From positions 438,001 through 502,000 of the forward strand of contig JABXYP010000001.1 of the NCBI GenBank assembly GCA_024701455.1: a stretch of 64,000 nucleotides of DNA, written 5' to 3'. Positions 46,038 to 54,940 of the stretch are shown in pieces. This stretch comes from Bacillus sp. A301a_S52. Its GTDB lineage: Bacteria; Bacillota; Bacilli; Bacillales; Salisediminibacteriaceae. Made by a program: the position numbers and the translations under genes. The stretch's first letter is position 1, and each line of letters starts with the position of its first letter. Below the pieces are notes generated by a model. The model was given only the letters and a program-made list of their open reading frames with translations. It ran no database searches and was not told the origin of the DNA.

Positions 46038-47333
46038 CTACTTTAGGGGGCTAGCGTAGTCAAATGCTTTTAATTGTGTTTTTCCGGTGCTCATATCTTT
46101 CACGTTCATCATCCCGCGTCGCACCTCATCCTCGCCGATGACTACCACATAACGGATGTTGTCTTTATTGGCTCTTTCCATCACTTTACTCAGTTTTCGC
46201 CCACTCATTTCAATATTCGCTTGGTAACCTTTCGTTCGTAAAAATTGTGCCACAGCAAGAGCTTCTTTAGTTGTGGAAGAAGTAACAGGCAGAACGAGGT
46301 ACTCTGATTCGGCCCGCTCATCAGAGCCTCTCTCTTTCAAAGCGGTGTAAATAACATCAAGACCGAAAGAAAGTCCCACAGTAGGAAAAATGTCGTTGTC
46401 CCCAATTAGTCCTCCGATTGCACGATCATATCTACCACCGCTTCCAATGCTTGACGTAATCGAATTGTCAGTTAAGAAAACTTCATACACAGTGCCTGTA
46501 TAAATATCTAACCCTCTTGCTAAAAAAGGGTTAAATAAACATTTGTCATCTACGTTAAGATACGTTAAATACGTTGATAAGGCCTCTAACTCTTCTAATC
46601 CCTGTGTGAAAGTCTCATTTTTCTCAGCGACATTCTTAAAATAGGTCAGGTCATTGTTGTTAGATGCAACTAAAAATTCCGTCATTTTTTGAACAGCTTC
46701 TGTAGGCAAGTTCTTTTTCGTTAACTCGTTAATAACGCCTTCAGCCCCTATCTTTTCTAACTTATCCAGTGTCAAAATCGTCTCATTGATTAGAGTCGGT
46801 GGTGTGTCAAAAATAGCGAGTAGACCTGTTAGTAATTTTCGGTTATTATACTGAATCGTCACCTCAAGATCTAGCTTTTTGAAGGCGTCTAATGCTAAAA
46901 GCATTAATTCAGTTTCCGCTATGAGGGAGGAGGCACCCGTAATGTCAACATCACATTGGGTGAATTCCCGCAATCGACCCGTTTTTACGGGACCGTCTCG
47001 AAAAACCTTGCCGATTTCATAACGTTTAAACGGCATTTTTAAAGAAGGGTTTAACCCAATTACTTTAGCAAAGGGGATTGTTAAATCATAACGCAAGGCT
47101 AAATCCCGTTGACCTTGATCACTAAGACAATACATTTCCTTTAAAATTTCTGCTCCGCCACCATATTTAGACGCAAGTAAATCAGTATAATTTAAAATCG
47201 GTGTTTCTAACGGTTGATAGCCATACGTGATAAACGTCTGTTCTAACGTTTGGCGAATTGTCCGCCGAATTGTTTCAGCTTTTGGTAAATAGTCTTGCGT
47301 CCCTTTCACATTTTGATAAGCCATCTTTTTCAT
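46038..47333 (-). CDS. hisS: Histidyl-tRNA synthetase
   Basis: 431 residues, class II synthetase. Motif 2 FRDGPVKTGRLREFTQCDVD, the HisRS-specific RGLDIYTGTVYEVF, motif 3 GSGGRYDRAIGGLIG and a C-terminal anticodon-binding domain are all present, so it looks catalytically complete. It is not followed by aspS, unlike the B. subtilis hisS-aspS operon, and may be a second copy (HisS2 type; inference). ATG 47333 follows GAGGAGAATCAGG. Upstream there is a histidine-rich leader peptide and a strong terminator rather than a T-box. Confidence 0.93.
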   Translation of the reverse strand: MKKMAYQNVKGTQDYLPKAETIRRTIRQTLEQTFITYGYQPLETPILNYTDLLASKYGGGAEILKEMYCLSDQGQRDLALRYDLTIPFAKVIGLNPSLKMPFKRYEIGKVFRDGPVKTGRLREFTQCDVDITGASSLIAETELMLLALDAFKKLDLEVTIQYNNRKLLTGLLAIFDTPPTLINETILTLDKLEKIGAEGVINELTKKNLPTEAVQKMTEFLVASNNNDLTYFKNVAEKNETFTQGLEELEALSTYLTYLNVDDKCLFNPFLARGLDIYTGTVYEVFLTDNSITSSIGSGGRYDRAIGGLIGDNDIFPTVGLSFGLDVIYTALKERGSDERAESEYLVLPVTSSTTKEALAVAQFLRTKGYQANIEMSGRKLSKVMERANKDNIRYVVVIGEDEVRRGMMNVKDMSTGKTQLKAFDYASPLK

Positions 47334-47367
47334 CCTGATTCTCCTCTATTTTATTTTTTCCATCAAC

Positions 47368-47420
47368 ATAAAACGAACCTGCAATCAGTGGGCGTTTTAC
47401 GGACGGTTATATGTAATAAA
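47368..47420 (-). repeat. Dispersed repeat, short form (copy G)
   Basis: Minus strand: TTTATTACATATAACCGTCC, GTAAAACGCCCACTGATTG, CAGGTTCGTTTTAT. It lies between the attenuator terminator and the hisS ribosome site, inside the hisS leader RNA. Confidence 0.78.
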
Positions 47421-47465
47421 AAAACCGCACGTGATAAAAGTTGTTTAAACTTATCACATGCGGTT
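47418..47465 (-). terminator. Attenuator terminator of hisS
   Basis: AACCGCATGTGATAA and TTATCACGTGCGGTT (minus-strand sense) form a 15-bp stem with one G-U pair, inner GTT/AAC, followed by seven T. It lies between the leader peptide and hisS, so it must be overcome for hisS expression from the upstream promoter. Confidence 0.9.
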
Positions 47466-47472
47466 GCAATAT

Positions 47473-47516
47473 AAATAGTCTTCCTATAAACGATTTTTAA
47501 ATCGCTAGCAAGACTA
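47473..47516 (-). promoter_or_regulatory. Hairpin overlapping the leader-peptide stop codon
   Basis: In minus-strand sense TAGTCTT, which includes the leader stop codon, pairs with AAGACTA; inside, GCGATTT pairs with AAATCGT. A ribosome halted on the His codons would cover the first arm. Its role in termination control is inferred. Confidence 0.6.
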
Positions 47517-47561
47517 ATGGTTATGATGATGAAGTTGTACCAACGGATTCACAAAAACCAT
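47514..47561 (-). CDS. Histidine-rich leader peptide, 15 residues (MVFVNPLVQLHHHNH)
   Basis: ATG after AAGAGGTGATCAAC, ending TAG. Four of the last five residues are His (codons CAT CAT CAT AAC CAT). It is followed by a hairpin that begins at its stop codon and by a strong terminator, and then hisS, the layout of ribosome-mediated attenuation as in the proteobacterial his operon. Confidence 0.85.
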   Translation of the reverse strand: MVFVNPLVQLHHHNH

Positions 47562-47583
47562 GTTGATCACCTCTTAATGATGT

Positions 47584-47612
47584 ACTGTATCACTTTTTTC
47601 ATGAAAGGACAA
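47584..47612 (-). promoter_or_regulatory. Promoter of the hisS leader
   Basis: Minus strand TTGTCC (47607-47612) and TACAGT (47584-47589) with a 17-base spacer; each hexamer matches four of six consensus bases. Confidence 0.5.
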
Positions 47613-47666
47613 GGGCACCGATCGTTTTTAATACGTTAATAGCGTGGTGGCACCACCTTCAACTTG

Positions 47667-48791
47667 TTAAGATAGTGTGAAAAAGAAGTTATCTGTGTTT
47701 TTTTCATGTCTTACGATAGATGTGATAGGTTCTACCCTAGAACTAGATTTCAACTTTAAGGATAATGTATCACCTGTATCAGTAAGTGAGAAAAGTTCGT
47801 CACTGTGATACGTCCCTGGGGGGAGGAGGTCTTCATATAGGAATCGTCCGGCTGCTACGGCAATTTTTGCTGTTATAAGGGATTCGTTTTCACCGGTGGC
47901 GAGAATGCTTTTCTTCAGGGATTGTTCGTTAAGTGTGCCATATGCGTCAACCTTAACAGCAAAAATAGCGGCCCCCTTGCTATATCGTTTTAAGAACTGA
48001 GAAGCATAGGCGGTGATACGCTCGTTTGCTAGCAGGCCAAACAACCCAGTAAAACGTATGAGAGCAAGTCCGTTCGTTAAAAAAGAGGAATCAAATCCTA
48101 AACGAGTGGTAACAGAGGCCACAGGTAAGGTATTTGGTAACGTCTGCTGATCAGAAAAAGGAAAGTGATAGACTGACCGGGCACCTAATGTGTTTCCAAA
48201 ATCGATCTTTTTCCTGCCAGAAAAACTTTTTATTTTTTTGCAGCCAGCTTTGGTGAACGTATGATAAGAGGAAGCTAAATGCTTTATTGTCCATAATAGA
48301 GCTGCGTCACCGTGGGTATCACCCATCCCTAATATAATGCTAATATCTATATGTGCTTTATTAATAAAAAAATCTGTCGCCCGTTGCGCCAGTAAATTAG
48401 TCAGTCCTGGGGCTAAGCCAATACTTAACAGCGTCGTAGATTGTGTTGGAGGAAGGGGTTCTTCCTTCAGTTTACTAAATAAAGCCCCATTTGAAGAAAT
48501 ATCCATGTAATGGGTACCGGTTGAGGCACACATATCGGCCAATAAAGTCGAATGTAAATCTAAACAGACAATAACAAGCTTCGTTGAATCAAGCCAGTCC
48601 CAATCTGTCATTTTATTAATGTCCAAGCAAAATGGACGTACTTTGTAATCAGTGTCCTGTGAAAAGGCCTCTGCTTTCTTTTTATTTCTGCCAGCTGCAT
48701 AGACGTTACCTGGATAGTAGTCGCTTAAAGCCTGACAAATAATCCTTCCAGTTTGCCCATACCCTCCTATGACGACAATAGATGATTTCAT
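47667..48791 (-). CDS. Saccharopine dehydrogenase-like NADP-binding protein
   Basis: 374 residues. N-terminal Rossmann motif VVIGGYGQTGRIICQAL, then the saccharopine-dehydrogenase NADP-binding pattern (AAGRNKKKAEAF, LVIVCLDLHST, GTHYMDISSNG) and a family-typical C-terminal domain. It begins 3 bases beyond the methyltransferase stop, so the two are one operon. The Fur-like box ahead of that operon points to a role under iron limitation, for instance a reductive step in making a metallophore-like compound (inference). Substrate unknown. Start follows TAAGGAGGCG. Confidence 0.82.
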   Translation of the reverse strand: MKSSIVVIGGYGQTGRIICQALSDYYPGNVYAAGRNKKKAEAFSQDTDYKVRPFCLDINKMTDWDWLDSTKLVIVCLDLHSTLLADMCASTGTHYMDISSNGALFSKLKEEPLPPTQSTTLLSIGLAPGLTNLLAQRATDFFINKAHIDISIILGMGDTHGDAALLWTIKHLASSYHTFTKAGCKKIKSFSGRKKIDFGNTLGARSVYHFPFSDQQTLPNTLPVASVTTRLGFDSSFLTNGLALIRFTGLFGLLANERITAYASQFLKRYSKGAAIFAVKVDAYGTLNEQSLKKSILATGENESLITAKIAVAAGRFLYEDLLPPGTYHSDELFSLTDTGDTLSLKLKSSSRVEPITSIVRHEKNTDNFFFTLS

Positions 48792-48794
48792 AGA

Positions 48795-49496
48795 TTACGC
48801 CTCCTTAAATGCAATCCACCCATTAATTAAAAAAGAACTGAAAAACCGGGTAGGTGGTTGAAAACCTGTGGTAGCAAGTAACTGCTCAAATGTGTTACTT
48901 GTCATTAGATGAGTTGTTTTGCCAAATGATGATTTGAATTCGTCCCACTGCCCAGGGCAGCAGCCCATCAGATTCATAAAATCTTGCCATGCGTTTTCAT
49001 GCAATAATCTAGAAGAGTGATTTTGCAAGTCATTCATCGTTGTTATGACTAACATACCACCAGGTTTTAAGCGCCGATACAAGTCTTGTAAAAAAGCGAG
49101 CTTTTTTTCATTTTCAATAAAATGTGCTACAAGTAAGCATGTAATGGCAGAATAAAGCCGGTCATGTGTGATGGTTGATAAGTCACCATGATACAGTGTG
49201 ACTGAATGCGGGAAAGGGAGCTGTTCTTTGACGTGTGCAGCTAGTTCAAGCATACGATCTGAAGGGTCAACAATCGTATAGTGCCAATGAGGGTGGCGTT
49301 TTGCCAGAACGTCTAGTTCTTTTCCACCACCGCCGCCCACGATTAAAATGGCGGGTTCTTTCTCGTTAATGCCTGTTGTTAGAAAGGAAGAAACCATCGT
49401 ATGCAGTGTATGATAGGCAGGGATCTTTAATGGAATGGATTCTCGATAAGTCGCGACTTTATTAGTATCGTTCCAATTCATGTTTGCATGTTTCAT
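48795..49496 (-). CDS. Class I SAM-dependent methyltransferase
   Basis: 233 residues. Motif I ILIVGGGGGKELDVLA, the acidic ribose-binding end of strand 2 (YTIVDPSDRML) and the LKPGGMLVITT segment are those of a class I methyltransferase. ATG 49496 follows AGAGGTG. First gene of a two-gene operon with the dehydrogenase-like gene, 45 bases behind a Fur-like box and divergent from a LuxR-type regulator. Confidence 0.85.
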   Translation of the reverse strand: MKHANMNWNDTNKVATYRESIPLKIPAYHTLHTMVSSFLTTGINEKEPAILIVGGGGGKELDVLAKRHPHWHYTIVDPSDRMLELAAHVKEQLPFPHSVTLYHGDLSTITHDRLYSAITCLLVAHFIENEKKLAFLQDLYRRLKPGGMLVITTMNDLQNHSSRLLHENAWQDFMNLMGCCPGQWDEFKSSFGKTTHLMTSNTFEQLLATTGFQPPTRFFSSFLINGWIAFKEA

Positions 49497-49540
49497 AACA
49501 ACACCTCTTTTTATTTAGTCTGTAATTGGTTAAACTTAAG

Positions 49541-49555
49541 TAAGAATCATTCTCA
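49541..49555 (-). promoter_or_regulatory. Fur-type 7-1-7 box in the divergent promoter region
   Basis: TGAGAATGATTCTTA (minus strand) matches the Fur 7-1-7 core TGATAATNATTATCA at 12 of the 14 specified bases. It lies between the methyltransferase start (45 bases) and the regulator start (60 bases) and could control both. Confidence 0.7.
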
Positions 49556-49615
49556 ATTATAAGTAGATGATGAGCGTTTATCGATCCCAGAAATGTGGGG
49601 TTTAAAGGGAGGTAC

Positions 49616-50653
49616 ATGGTGGAGATAGAAAATGTCAAAAAAGCATTGACGATGATCGAGAGGAAGGCCACATCGTTAAGTGACTATCAGAGACGGGTCC
49701 TTAATGGTCTGAAGCAAATCGTTCCCTATCAAGTTGGTTGTTTTACAACAGTTGATAAAGAAACGTTACTGTCCACAGGGGCGGTGACGGATGACTGTAT
49801 TGAAGAACTCCATGCCGACTTGTTTGAAAATGAGTATTGTCAGGAAGATCTTCATTCATACAAATCATTAGTTGACTCCAATAGTCGTGCAGCAGCTTTA
49901 AGACAAGCAATGCAATTAAATAATACGACGTGTGTCCGCTGGCAGCAGATTTTACGTCCAGCAGGTTTTACTGATGAGCTACGTGTTGTGGTGATGAAAG
50001 AGCATGAGTGTAAAGGATTTATGACGTTATTTAGAGGGCGCCATCATCCTTTTTTCGATGACGAAGATGAGAAGGTACTATCACAGCTTTCACGCACGAT
50101 AGCAGAGGGGCTTGAAAGCATAGAGAACCAAATGTCTCTAAGATTTCATGAAGGTCTGTCTGAAGATACTGGTGTCTTAACGTTTACAGAAAAGATAGAG
50201 CTCATGGCTAGTAATGAGCGAGGAACAAGATGGTTAGATAAGCTAAGGGAACGTGAAAATATCCATGGGACCAGTATCATACCGAGGTCCATAAGGGCTA
50301 TCTGTTCAGCTGCGACAGCCAGCCTGAAGAACGAAAAAGTCATGGTGAGATTAAGTGGTGAAGCCTTTCTGACACTGGAAGCAACGCCATTGATCGTCGA
50401 AAGAAAAGTCGTATCATTAGCCGTGTTGATACAACGAACTGAGAGGGAGGCTATTTTTCCTTACTTAGCAAGCCTTTACCGTCTGACAAATAGGGAGCGA
50501 GACGTTTTAGAAAAAGTGAGGAAAGGCTTATCCACTAAAGAAATTGCCGAAGCTTGTTATATCTCTCCATACACCGTCCAAGATCACTTGAAAGCGATTT
50601 TTGAAAAAACGGACGTGACGAGTCGTAGAGAACTCGTGTGGAAATTTCGTTAA
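49616..50653 (+). CDS. LuxR-type transcription regulator with GAF-like sensor
   Basis: 345 residues: an N-terminal GAF-like domain (about 1-185), a linker, and a C-terminal LuxR helix-turn-helix (LTNRERDVLEKVRKGLSTKEIAEACYI is split by my length limit; the core RERDVLEKV and STKEIAE are clear). ATG 49616 is three bases after GGGAGG, a GTG follows three bases later and is an alternative. Divergent from the methyltransferase operon with a shared Fur-type box, so it is the likely regulator of it (inference). Confidence 0.85.
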   Translation: MVEIENVKKALTMIERKATSLSDYQRRVLNGLKQIVPYQVGCFTTVDKETLLSTGAVTDDCIEELHADLFENEYCQEDLHSYKSLVDSNSRAAALRQAMQLNNTTCVRWQQILRPAGFTDELRVVVMKEHECKGFMTLFRGRHHPFFDDEDEKVLSQLSRTIAEGLESIENQMSLRFHEGLSEDTGVLTFTEKIELMASNERGTRWLDKLRERENIHGTSIIPRSIRAICSAATASLKNEKVMVRLSGEAFLTLEATPLIVERKVVSLAVLIQRTEREAIFPYLASLYRLTNRERDVLEKVRKGLSTKEIAEACYISPYTVQDHLKAIFEKTDVTSRRELVWKFR

Positions 50654-50655
50654 GT

Positions 50656-51210
50656 TTAATGTGGATAATAAATCACGAGGTGAAAACGTGTTGTACCTGT
50701 ACTTTCATTAATATAGACATGTGCTCTGTCTGCTTTAAATCGGAGGGCGTCCCCTTCATAAATTGTATAGCGTTGTCCGTCAACGTCAATGATCAGCTCA
50801 CCTTCTGAAACAGTTATATATTCTTCCACGCCGGCATGGTGTGCCTCTGCCTTGTGACTGTGCCCTTCCTCAAGGAAAATCGTATAAAACTCAAACGATT
50901 TGTCTTGCTGATAAGGAAAGAGTGGGAAGACACGGTATTTGCCGCCTTCATCAACGACAGGTTTGACATTCGCCATTTTTACAAGGGATACGGCAGGCTC
51001 ATCTTCCTCCACAAAAGAAGAAAAGGATACCTTTAAACCGTTAGCGATTTTCCATAAAATAGAGACGGTTGGATTTGATACCCCTCGCTCAATTTGGCCG
51101 AGCATCGCTTTGCTCACACCGGTTAGGTCTGCTGCTTTATCCAAGCTCAGGCCTTTTTCCTTACGAATTTTTCTTAATTTTTCAGCGATCGTAATATTAA
51201 TTGGATCCAT
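50656..51210 (-). CDS. XRE-family regulator with C-terminal cupin domain
   Basis: 184 residues: helix-turn-helix at about 8-65 (GLSLDKAADLTGVSKAMLGQ) and a cupin at about 105-184 (HHAGVEEYITVSEGELIID). Divergent from azlCD with a palindromic operator between, the usual context for an azlCD repressor. The stop lies 2 bases from that of the LuxR-type gene. Start follows TAGGAGGTGAACG. Confidence 0.9.
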   Translation of the reverse strand: MDPINITIAEKLRKIRKEKGLSLDKAADLTGVSKAMLGQIERGVSNPTVSILWKIANGLKVSFSSFVEEDEPAVSLVKMANVKPVVDEGGKYRVFPLFPYQQDKSFEFYTIFLEEGHSHKAEAHHAGVEEYITVSEGELIIDVDGQRYTIYEGDALRFKADRAHVYINESTGTTRFHLVIYYPH

Positions 51211-51235
51211 TTACGTTCACCTCCTATAACGAATA

Positions 51236-51249
51236 TATGTTATAACATA
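51236..51249. promoter_or_regulatory. Palindromic operator candidate between XRE-cupin and azlC
   Basis: TATGTTATAACATA is a perfect 14-bp palindrome 25 bases ahead of the XRE start. Confidence 0.5.
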
Positions 51250-51319
51250 CAAAAGTGATAATATATTTTATCTTAACTGAAAAATATGCTATATTGTATT
51301 GTATCGAAGAGGTGATACG

Positions 51320-52087
51320 ATGTCTAATCAAACTATGAAAAAAGATACTCTTGAAGCGATAAATTATACACAGCCTTCAAACCGTCATTATTTTAAACGA
51401 GGGATGCAGGCGGGCGTTCCAGTTGCCATAGGCTATATTCCTATTGCCATTGCTTTTGGACTTCTAGCTAAAGCTTCTGGCATTCCAGATCTCGTGACAA
51501 TTCTCATGTCGCTCATTATTTTTGCCGGTGCCAGTCAATTCATCGGTGTGAATCTTATCTTGGCTGGAGTAATGTATTGGGAAATTATTTTGACGACATT
51601 CATTCTAAATTTACGACATTTCCTCATGACTGCCTCGCTATCACAACGTGTGTCTGATACGACGTCGAAGAAACAAGTGGCTCTCTTATCATTCGGCGTG
51701 ACAGACGAAACATTTAGTGTTGCATCAATCCAAGAAGAAAAAGATCTACCAGCCATGTATCTCATCGGCCTAAACACGATTGCCTTTTCCGCTTGGAATA
51801 TTGGAACATGGATTGGGGTATTTTTTGCAGCGGGACTACCAGAATCAGTGCAAAACAGTATGGGGATTGCTCTCTTCGCCATGTTTATCGGTTTATTAGT
51901 GCCAGCACTCAAAAAATCTGGCTCGGTTGCTGTCGTAGTCTTCATCGCTATCACGATCAGTTCCGTGATTTATTGGACGGAGATGATCCAATTGTCGGAT
52001 GGGTGGCGGGTGATCCTATCTACGGTGATTGCAGCAGGTATAGGGGTCATTATATTCCCTGAGAAAGAGGTTGAGTCTCATGACTAG
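51320..52087 (+). CDS. azlC: AzlC branched-chain amino acid exporter, large subunit
   Basis: 255 residues, about seven membrane segments; GMQAGVPVAIGYIPIAIAFG and LRHFLMTASLS are AzlC-family signatures. With AzlD it exports branched-chain amino acids or analogues such as 4-azaleucine. Start follows AGAGGTGATACG. The stop overlaps the azlD start (ATGA). Confidence 0.92.
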   Translation: MSNQTMKKDTLEAINYTQPSNRHYFKRGMQAGVPVAIGYIPIAIAFGLLAKASGIPDLVTILMSLIIFAGASQFIGVNLILAGVMYWEIILTTFILNLRHFLMTASLSQRVSDTTSKKQVALLSFGVTDETFSVASIQEEKDLPAMYLIGLNTIAFSAWNIGTWIGVFFAAGLPESVQNSMGIALFAMFIGLLVPALKKSGSVAVVVFIAITISSVIYWTEMIQLSDGWRVILSTVIAAGIGVIIFPEKEVESHD

Positions 52088-52394
52088 CTTAATCCTTTTA
52101 GTCATCGGAATGGGGTTAGTCACCTACATTCCACGCATGCTCCCAATGGTATTTTTACAGAAGGTCGAATTGCCTATGAGGCTGAAACGTTTCCTTGAGT
52201 TTGTTCCGTATGCGGTATTGGCCAGTCTGATTTTTCCAGATATTCTCTACTCTGTGGAAAATAGTGAAGCAGCTATTGCTGGGGCAGGAACAGCGATTAT
52301 TCTTGCAGCTTTTAGGGTGAATTTAATTATTGTTGTTATCGGAGGAATTGCGGGAGTTTTTATTGGTGATTTGATACTTGCAAGTTATGGCTAG
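52080..52394 (+). CDS. azlD: AzlD, small subunit of branched-chain amino acid exporter
   Basis: 104 residues with four membrane segments; TYIPRMLPMVFL and LKRFLEFVPYAVLASL are characteristic. ATG 52080 follows GAGGTTGAGTCTC and overlaps azlC by 4 or more bases, so the two are translationally coupled. Confidence 0.92.
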   Translation: MTSLILLVIGMGLVTYIPRMLPMVFLQKVELPMRLKRFLEFVPYAVLASLIFPDILYSVENSEAAIAGAGTAIILAAFRVNLIIVVIGGIAGVFIGDLILASYG

Positions 52395-52414
52395 GTTCAT
52401 CAAGACCTAGCCAT
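52387..52414 (+). terminator. Terminator of azlCD
   Basis: ATGGCTAGGT, including the azlD stop, pairs with ACCTAGCCAT, followed by TTAAT. Confidence 0.75.
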
Positions 52415-52430
52415 TTAATATGGTGGAGAA

Positions 52431-53249
52431 TTATTCAAGAACGTGCACATAAAGCTTTATTAAATACTTATCAAAGCCCTTAACAGATAACTCGTCTAAC
52501 AGAAGTTCTTCGTAGAAATAATCTTGCAATACGAGATCATTATCTTTTGCATAATTTACTAACTTGGCATAGGCCTGATCAATACTAAGATAACCATCAT
52601 GATAACCGACTAAATAAGACCCTTTTTTAATTTTAAGATGGGCATATGTCGGTTCAGTTACTTTTGAATAGAGATAGTTATAGTTAACCGATTCTCCATT
52701 TAGAACATTTTTCACACTAATCATCCATCCTTCAGAGGCGGACGTCTCAATATTATGTTCATTTAAATATTTGTAGTGAGTCTGTAATGAATCATAGATG
52801 TTTTTAGCGTTTGTTAAAGGTTTTGAGTCTGTAATGACAATGAATTCTTCCTCTTCTTTATATTCAATAGTAATTTTTGAAGTATCTACTTCTAATGCTT
52901 CTTTTGTGACAATCATCTTGTCTACGATCAACTTTCGCATTTTCTCCAGATGAGCGATTTTCGCAGTAATAACGTTTGCTTCTTTCTCAAGTAAATGAAT
53001 CAACTTTTTGGGTGATCTGTCATCAAGGTATGCTTTAATTTCTTTTAATGGCATATCTAATTCTTTTAGTGTCCAAATGACGTTGAAAACATCCGCTTGG
53101 TAGATAGAGTAGTAGCGATAACCATTAGAGGCAATAATCTCCGGTGAAAACACACCAATTCTATCATAATAAAACAAAGTATCTTTGCTGACATCCATTA
53201 GCTTTGCAAATTGGCCAGTCGTTAAATGAGCGTGTGGGTTTATGGTCAT
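52431..53249 (-). CDS. MerR-family regulator with effector-binding domain
   Basis: 272 residues: MerR helix-turn-helix ([20 protein letters not shown]), a dimerisation coiled coil (about 85-120) and a GyrI/BmrR-like ligand domain. Its start overlaps the MATE stop as ATGA, so it is co-translated with the transporter. A promoter with a 19-bp spacer ahead of the transporter fits activation by this protein when a drug binds (inference). Confidence 0.9.
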   Translation of the reverse strand: MTINPHAHLTTGQFAKLMDVSKDTLFYYDRIGVFSPEIIASNGYRYYSIYQADVFNVIWTLKELDMPLKEIKAYLDDRSPKKLIHLLEKEANVITAKIAHLEKMRKLIVDKMIVTKEALEVDTSKITIEYKEEEEFIVITDSKPLTNAKNIYDSLQTHYKYLNEHNIETSASEGWMISVKNVLNGESVNYNYLYSKVTEPTYAHLKIKKGSYLVGYHDGYLSIDQAYAKLVNYAKDNDLVLQDYFYEELLLDELSVKGFDKYLIKLYVHVLE

Positions 53250-54628
53250 AAAACCTTTGCTTCCCCCCTAAGTATTGAGTCATTGTTAGAGTCATTATAC
53301 ACGTTTCTATGTTTCAATAGAAAAATGGTACAGACGATAAGCGACAGGAATTCTGCTAATGGAATTGCCAGCCATATACCGTTAACGCCTAGTAGTAATG
53401 GTAACACCCACAGCCCAGTTAATACGAAAACGAATGTTCTTAGCAGTGAGATGAAAGCAGACACTTTCCCGTTTGAAAGGGCAGTGAACAACATGGAAGT
53501 AAAGATATTGATGCCCATAAATAAGAAACCGATAGAGAATATCCGAAAACCGTCAATGGCGATGTGATAAACGGCACTCCCTTTTTCAACCATAAATTGA
53601 ATAAGGAAAGGCCCAAGCAAAAGGGATAGGCCAAACACAGCTATGGAGCTGATACCAATAACGAGCGTGCTAATCTTAAAAATACGTTTAAGCTGTGTCT
53701 TATTTTGGCTTCCGTAATTATAGCTAATAATGGGTGCAATACCAACAGAGTATCCCATGAAAACTGGGGTTAAAAACATCATTAAATAAAGCATGATTGT
53801 AACAGCTGCCACACCTTCTACCCCGATATATTTAAGCATTAAAAGGTTAAAAGCAAAAGTTATAACCGAAAGGGAGAGGTTAGTTATCATTTCGGAAGAA
53901 CCGTTAATACAGCTATTCAGAATGACTTTCCAATCAACTTTAGGCTTGGAAAAATAAAGCATATTATTTCTAGCTAATAAAAAGTAGCCAATCCCGATAA
54001 ATGCAGGGATGGTAATACCTATAGCAGTTGCAAGGGCGGCCCCTTCAATTCCCATATTCATGACAACGATAAATATATAATCTAAAGCAATGTTCAAACT
54101 TCCGCCGATAAGTGTGATAACCAAACTTAAATTGGGTTTTCCTGCTGTTACAAAAAAGTTTTCAAACATCATTTGAATGGTGATTAATGGACTGACCATT
54201 AATAATATTTTGGCGTAAGTGAACGTGTAATTAAAAAGCTGTTCATCAGCTGTCGCTCCGATCAGCTCTAACAATGGCTGAATAAATAATAACCCTAAAC
54301 TCATGATCAAGAGTCCAATGACAGTACCGAATAAGACGATAAGCGTGAAGTTACTTCTTGCTTCCTGAAATTTCTTTTCGCCCATTTTTTTTGCGATTAT
54401 GGCACTCCCTCCTGTACCAAGCATTAAAGCAATAGCAAAGATTAAGGCGTATATAGGCATGAAAATATTCACTGCGGATAAGGCAGTGGCATTCACGTAA
54501 CGTGCTACAAAGATACCATCAATCATTGTATAGACAGAAACAAATATCATAACGCCAATAGTAGGTGCTGCGTATGCTAGCAATGATTTTATTGTATGTT
54601 CTCTTCCTATTCCTTTTGAAATAGTCAT
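53246..54628 (-). CDS. MATE-family multidrug efflux transporter
   Basis: 460 residues, twelve membrane segments in two similar halves; [15 protein letters not shown] and [21 protein letters not shown] are typical of the NorM/MepA type. ATG 54628 follows CTGGAGCTGATCACC; the open frame extends 71 codons further upstream across the promoter and is not coding there. It should export cationic compounds with Na+ or H+. Confidence 0.9.
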   Translation of the reverse strand: MTISKGIGREHTIKSLLAYAAPTIGVMIFVSVYTMIDGIFVARYVNATALSAVNIFMPIYALIFAIALMLGTGGSAIIAKKMGEKKFQEARSNFTLIVLFGTVIGLLIMSLGLLFIQPLLELIGATADEQLFNYTFTYAKILLMVSPLITIQMMFENFFVTAGKPNLSLVITLIGGSLNIALDYIFIVVMNMGIEGAALATAIGITIPAFIGIGYFLLARNNMLYFSKPKVDWKVILNSCINGSSEMITNLSLSVITFAFNLLMLKYIGVEGVAAVTIMLYLMMFLTPVFMGYSVGIAPIISYNYGSQNKTQLKRIFKISTLVIGISSIAVFGLSLLLGPFLIQFMVEKGSAVYHIAIDGFRIFSIGFLFMGINIFTSMLFTALSNGKVSAFISLLRTFVFVLTGLWVLPLLLGVNGIWLAIPLAEFLSLIVCTIFLLKHRNVYNDSNNDSILRGEAKVL

Positions 54629-54665
54629 GGTGATCAGCTCCAGTGTGTAAATAGTCAATACACCT

Positions 54666-54696
54666 ATCCTAAAGTATGGAGCTACACCATAGTCAA
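54666..54696 (-). promoter_or_regulatory. MerR-type promoter of the MATE-merR operon
   Basis: Minus strand TTGACT (54691-54696) and TAGGAT (54666-54671) are separated by 19 bp. The spacer carries the dyad TATGGTG..CTCCATA (54675-54691). This long spacer with a centred dyad is the hallmark of MerR-activated promoters. Confidence 0.8.
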
Positions 54697-54940
54697 GCAG
54701 AAAGTATAGTCTTTTTTGAGAGACTTGTTTTAACCTGTAGGGACAATAGAAACCGTTCATCATTGCTTGTCTTAACTGAGCAGAAACAGGGGAAAGAAGA
54801 AGGATAATCGCCACGAGGAACGAAATAATAGAGTGTGTCATATTTTGAGGTCGTCATTTGTTACGCACGCTTGACGCATTATATAGCTACTTTGTCTAAC
54901 GCTTATACTACAACTCTATATGAAAAGGAGCTTTAACACT

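Noticed and set aside
47640..47670. T-box-like GGTGGTGCCACCACG on the minus strand upstream of the hisS leader
   Set aside because: It has an insertion relative to the T-box core, no following terminator that could pair with it, and a T-box specifier stem would lie inside the dehydrogenase gene.
47667..49496. Staphylopine-type (CntKLM) metallophore synthesis
   Set aside because: The methyltransferase is an ordinary class I enzyme rather than a nicotianamine-synthase-like one, and there is no histidine racemase gene; only a general iron link is kept.
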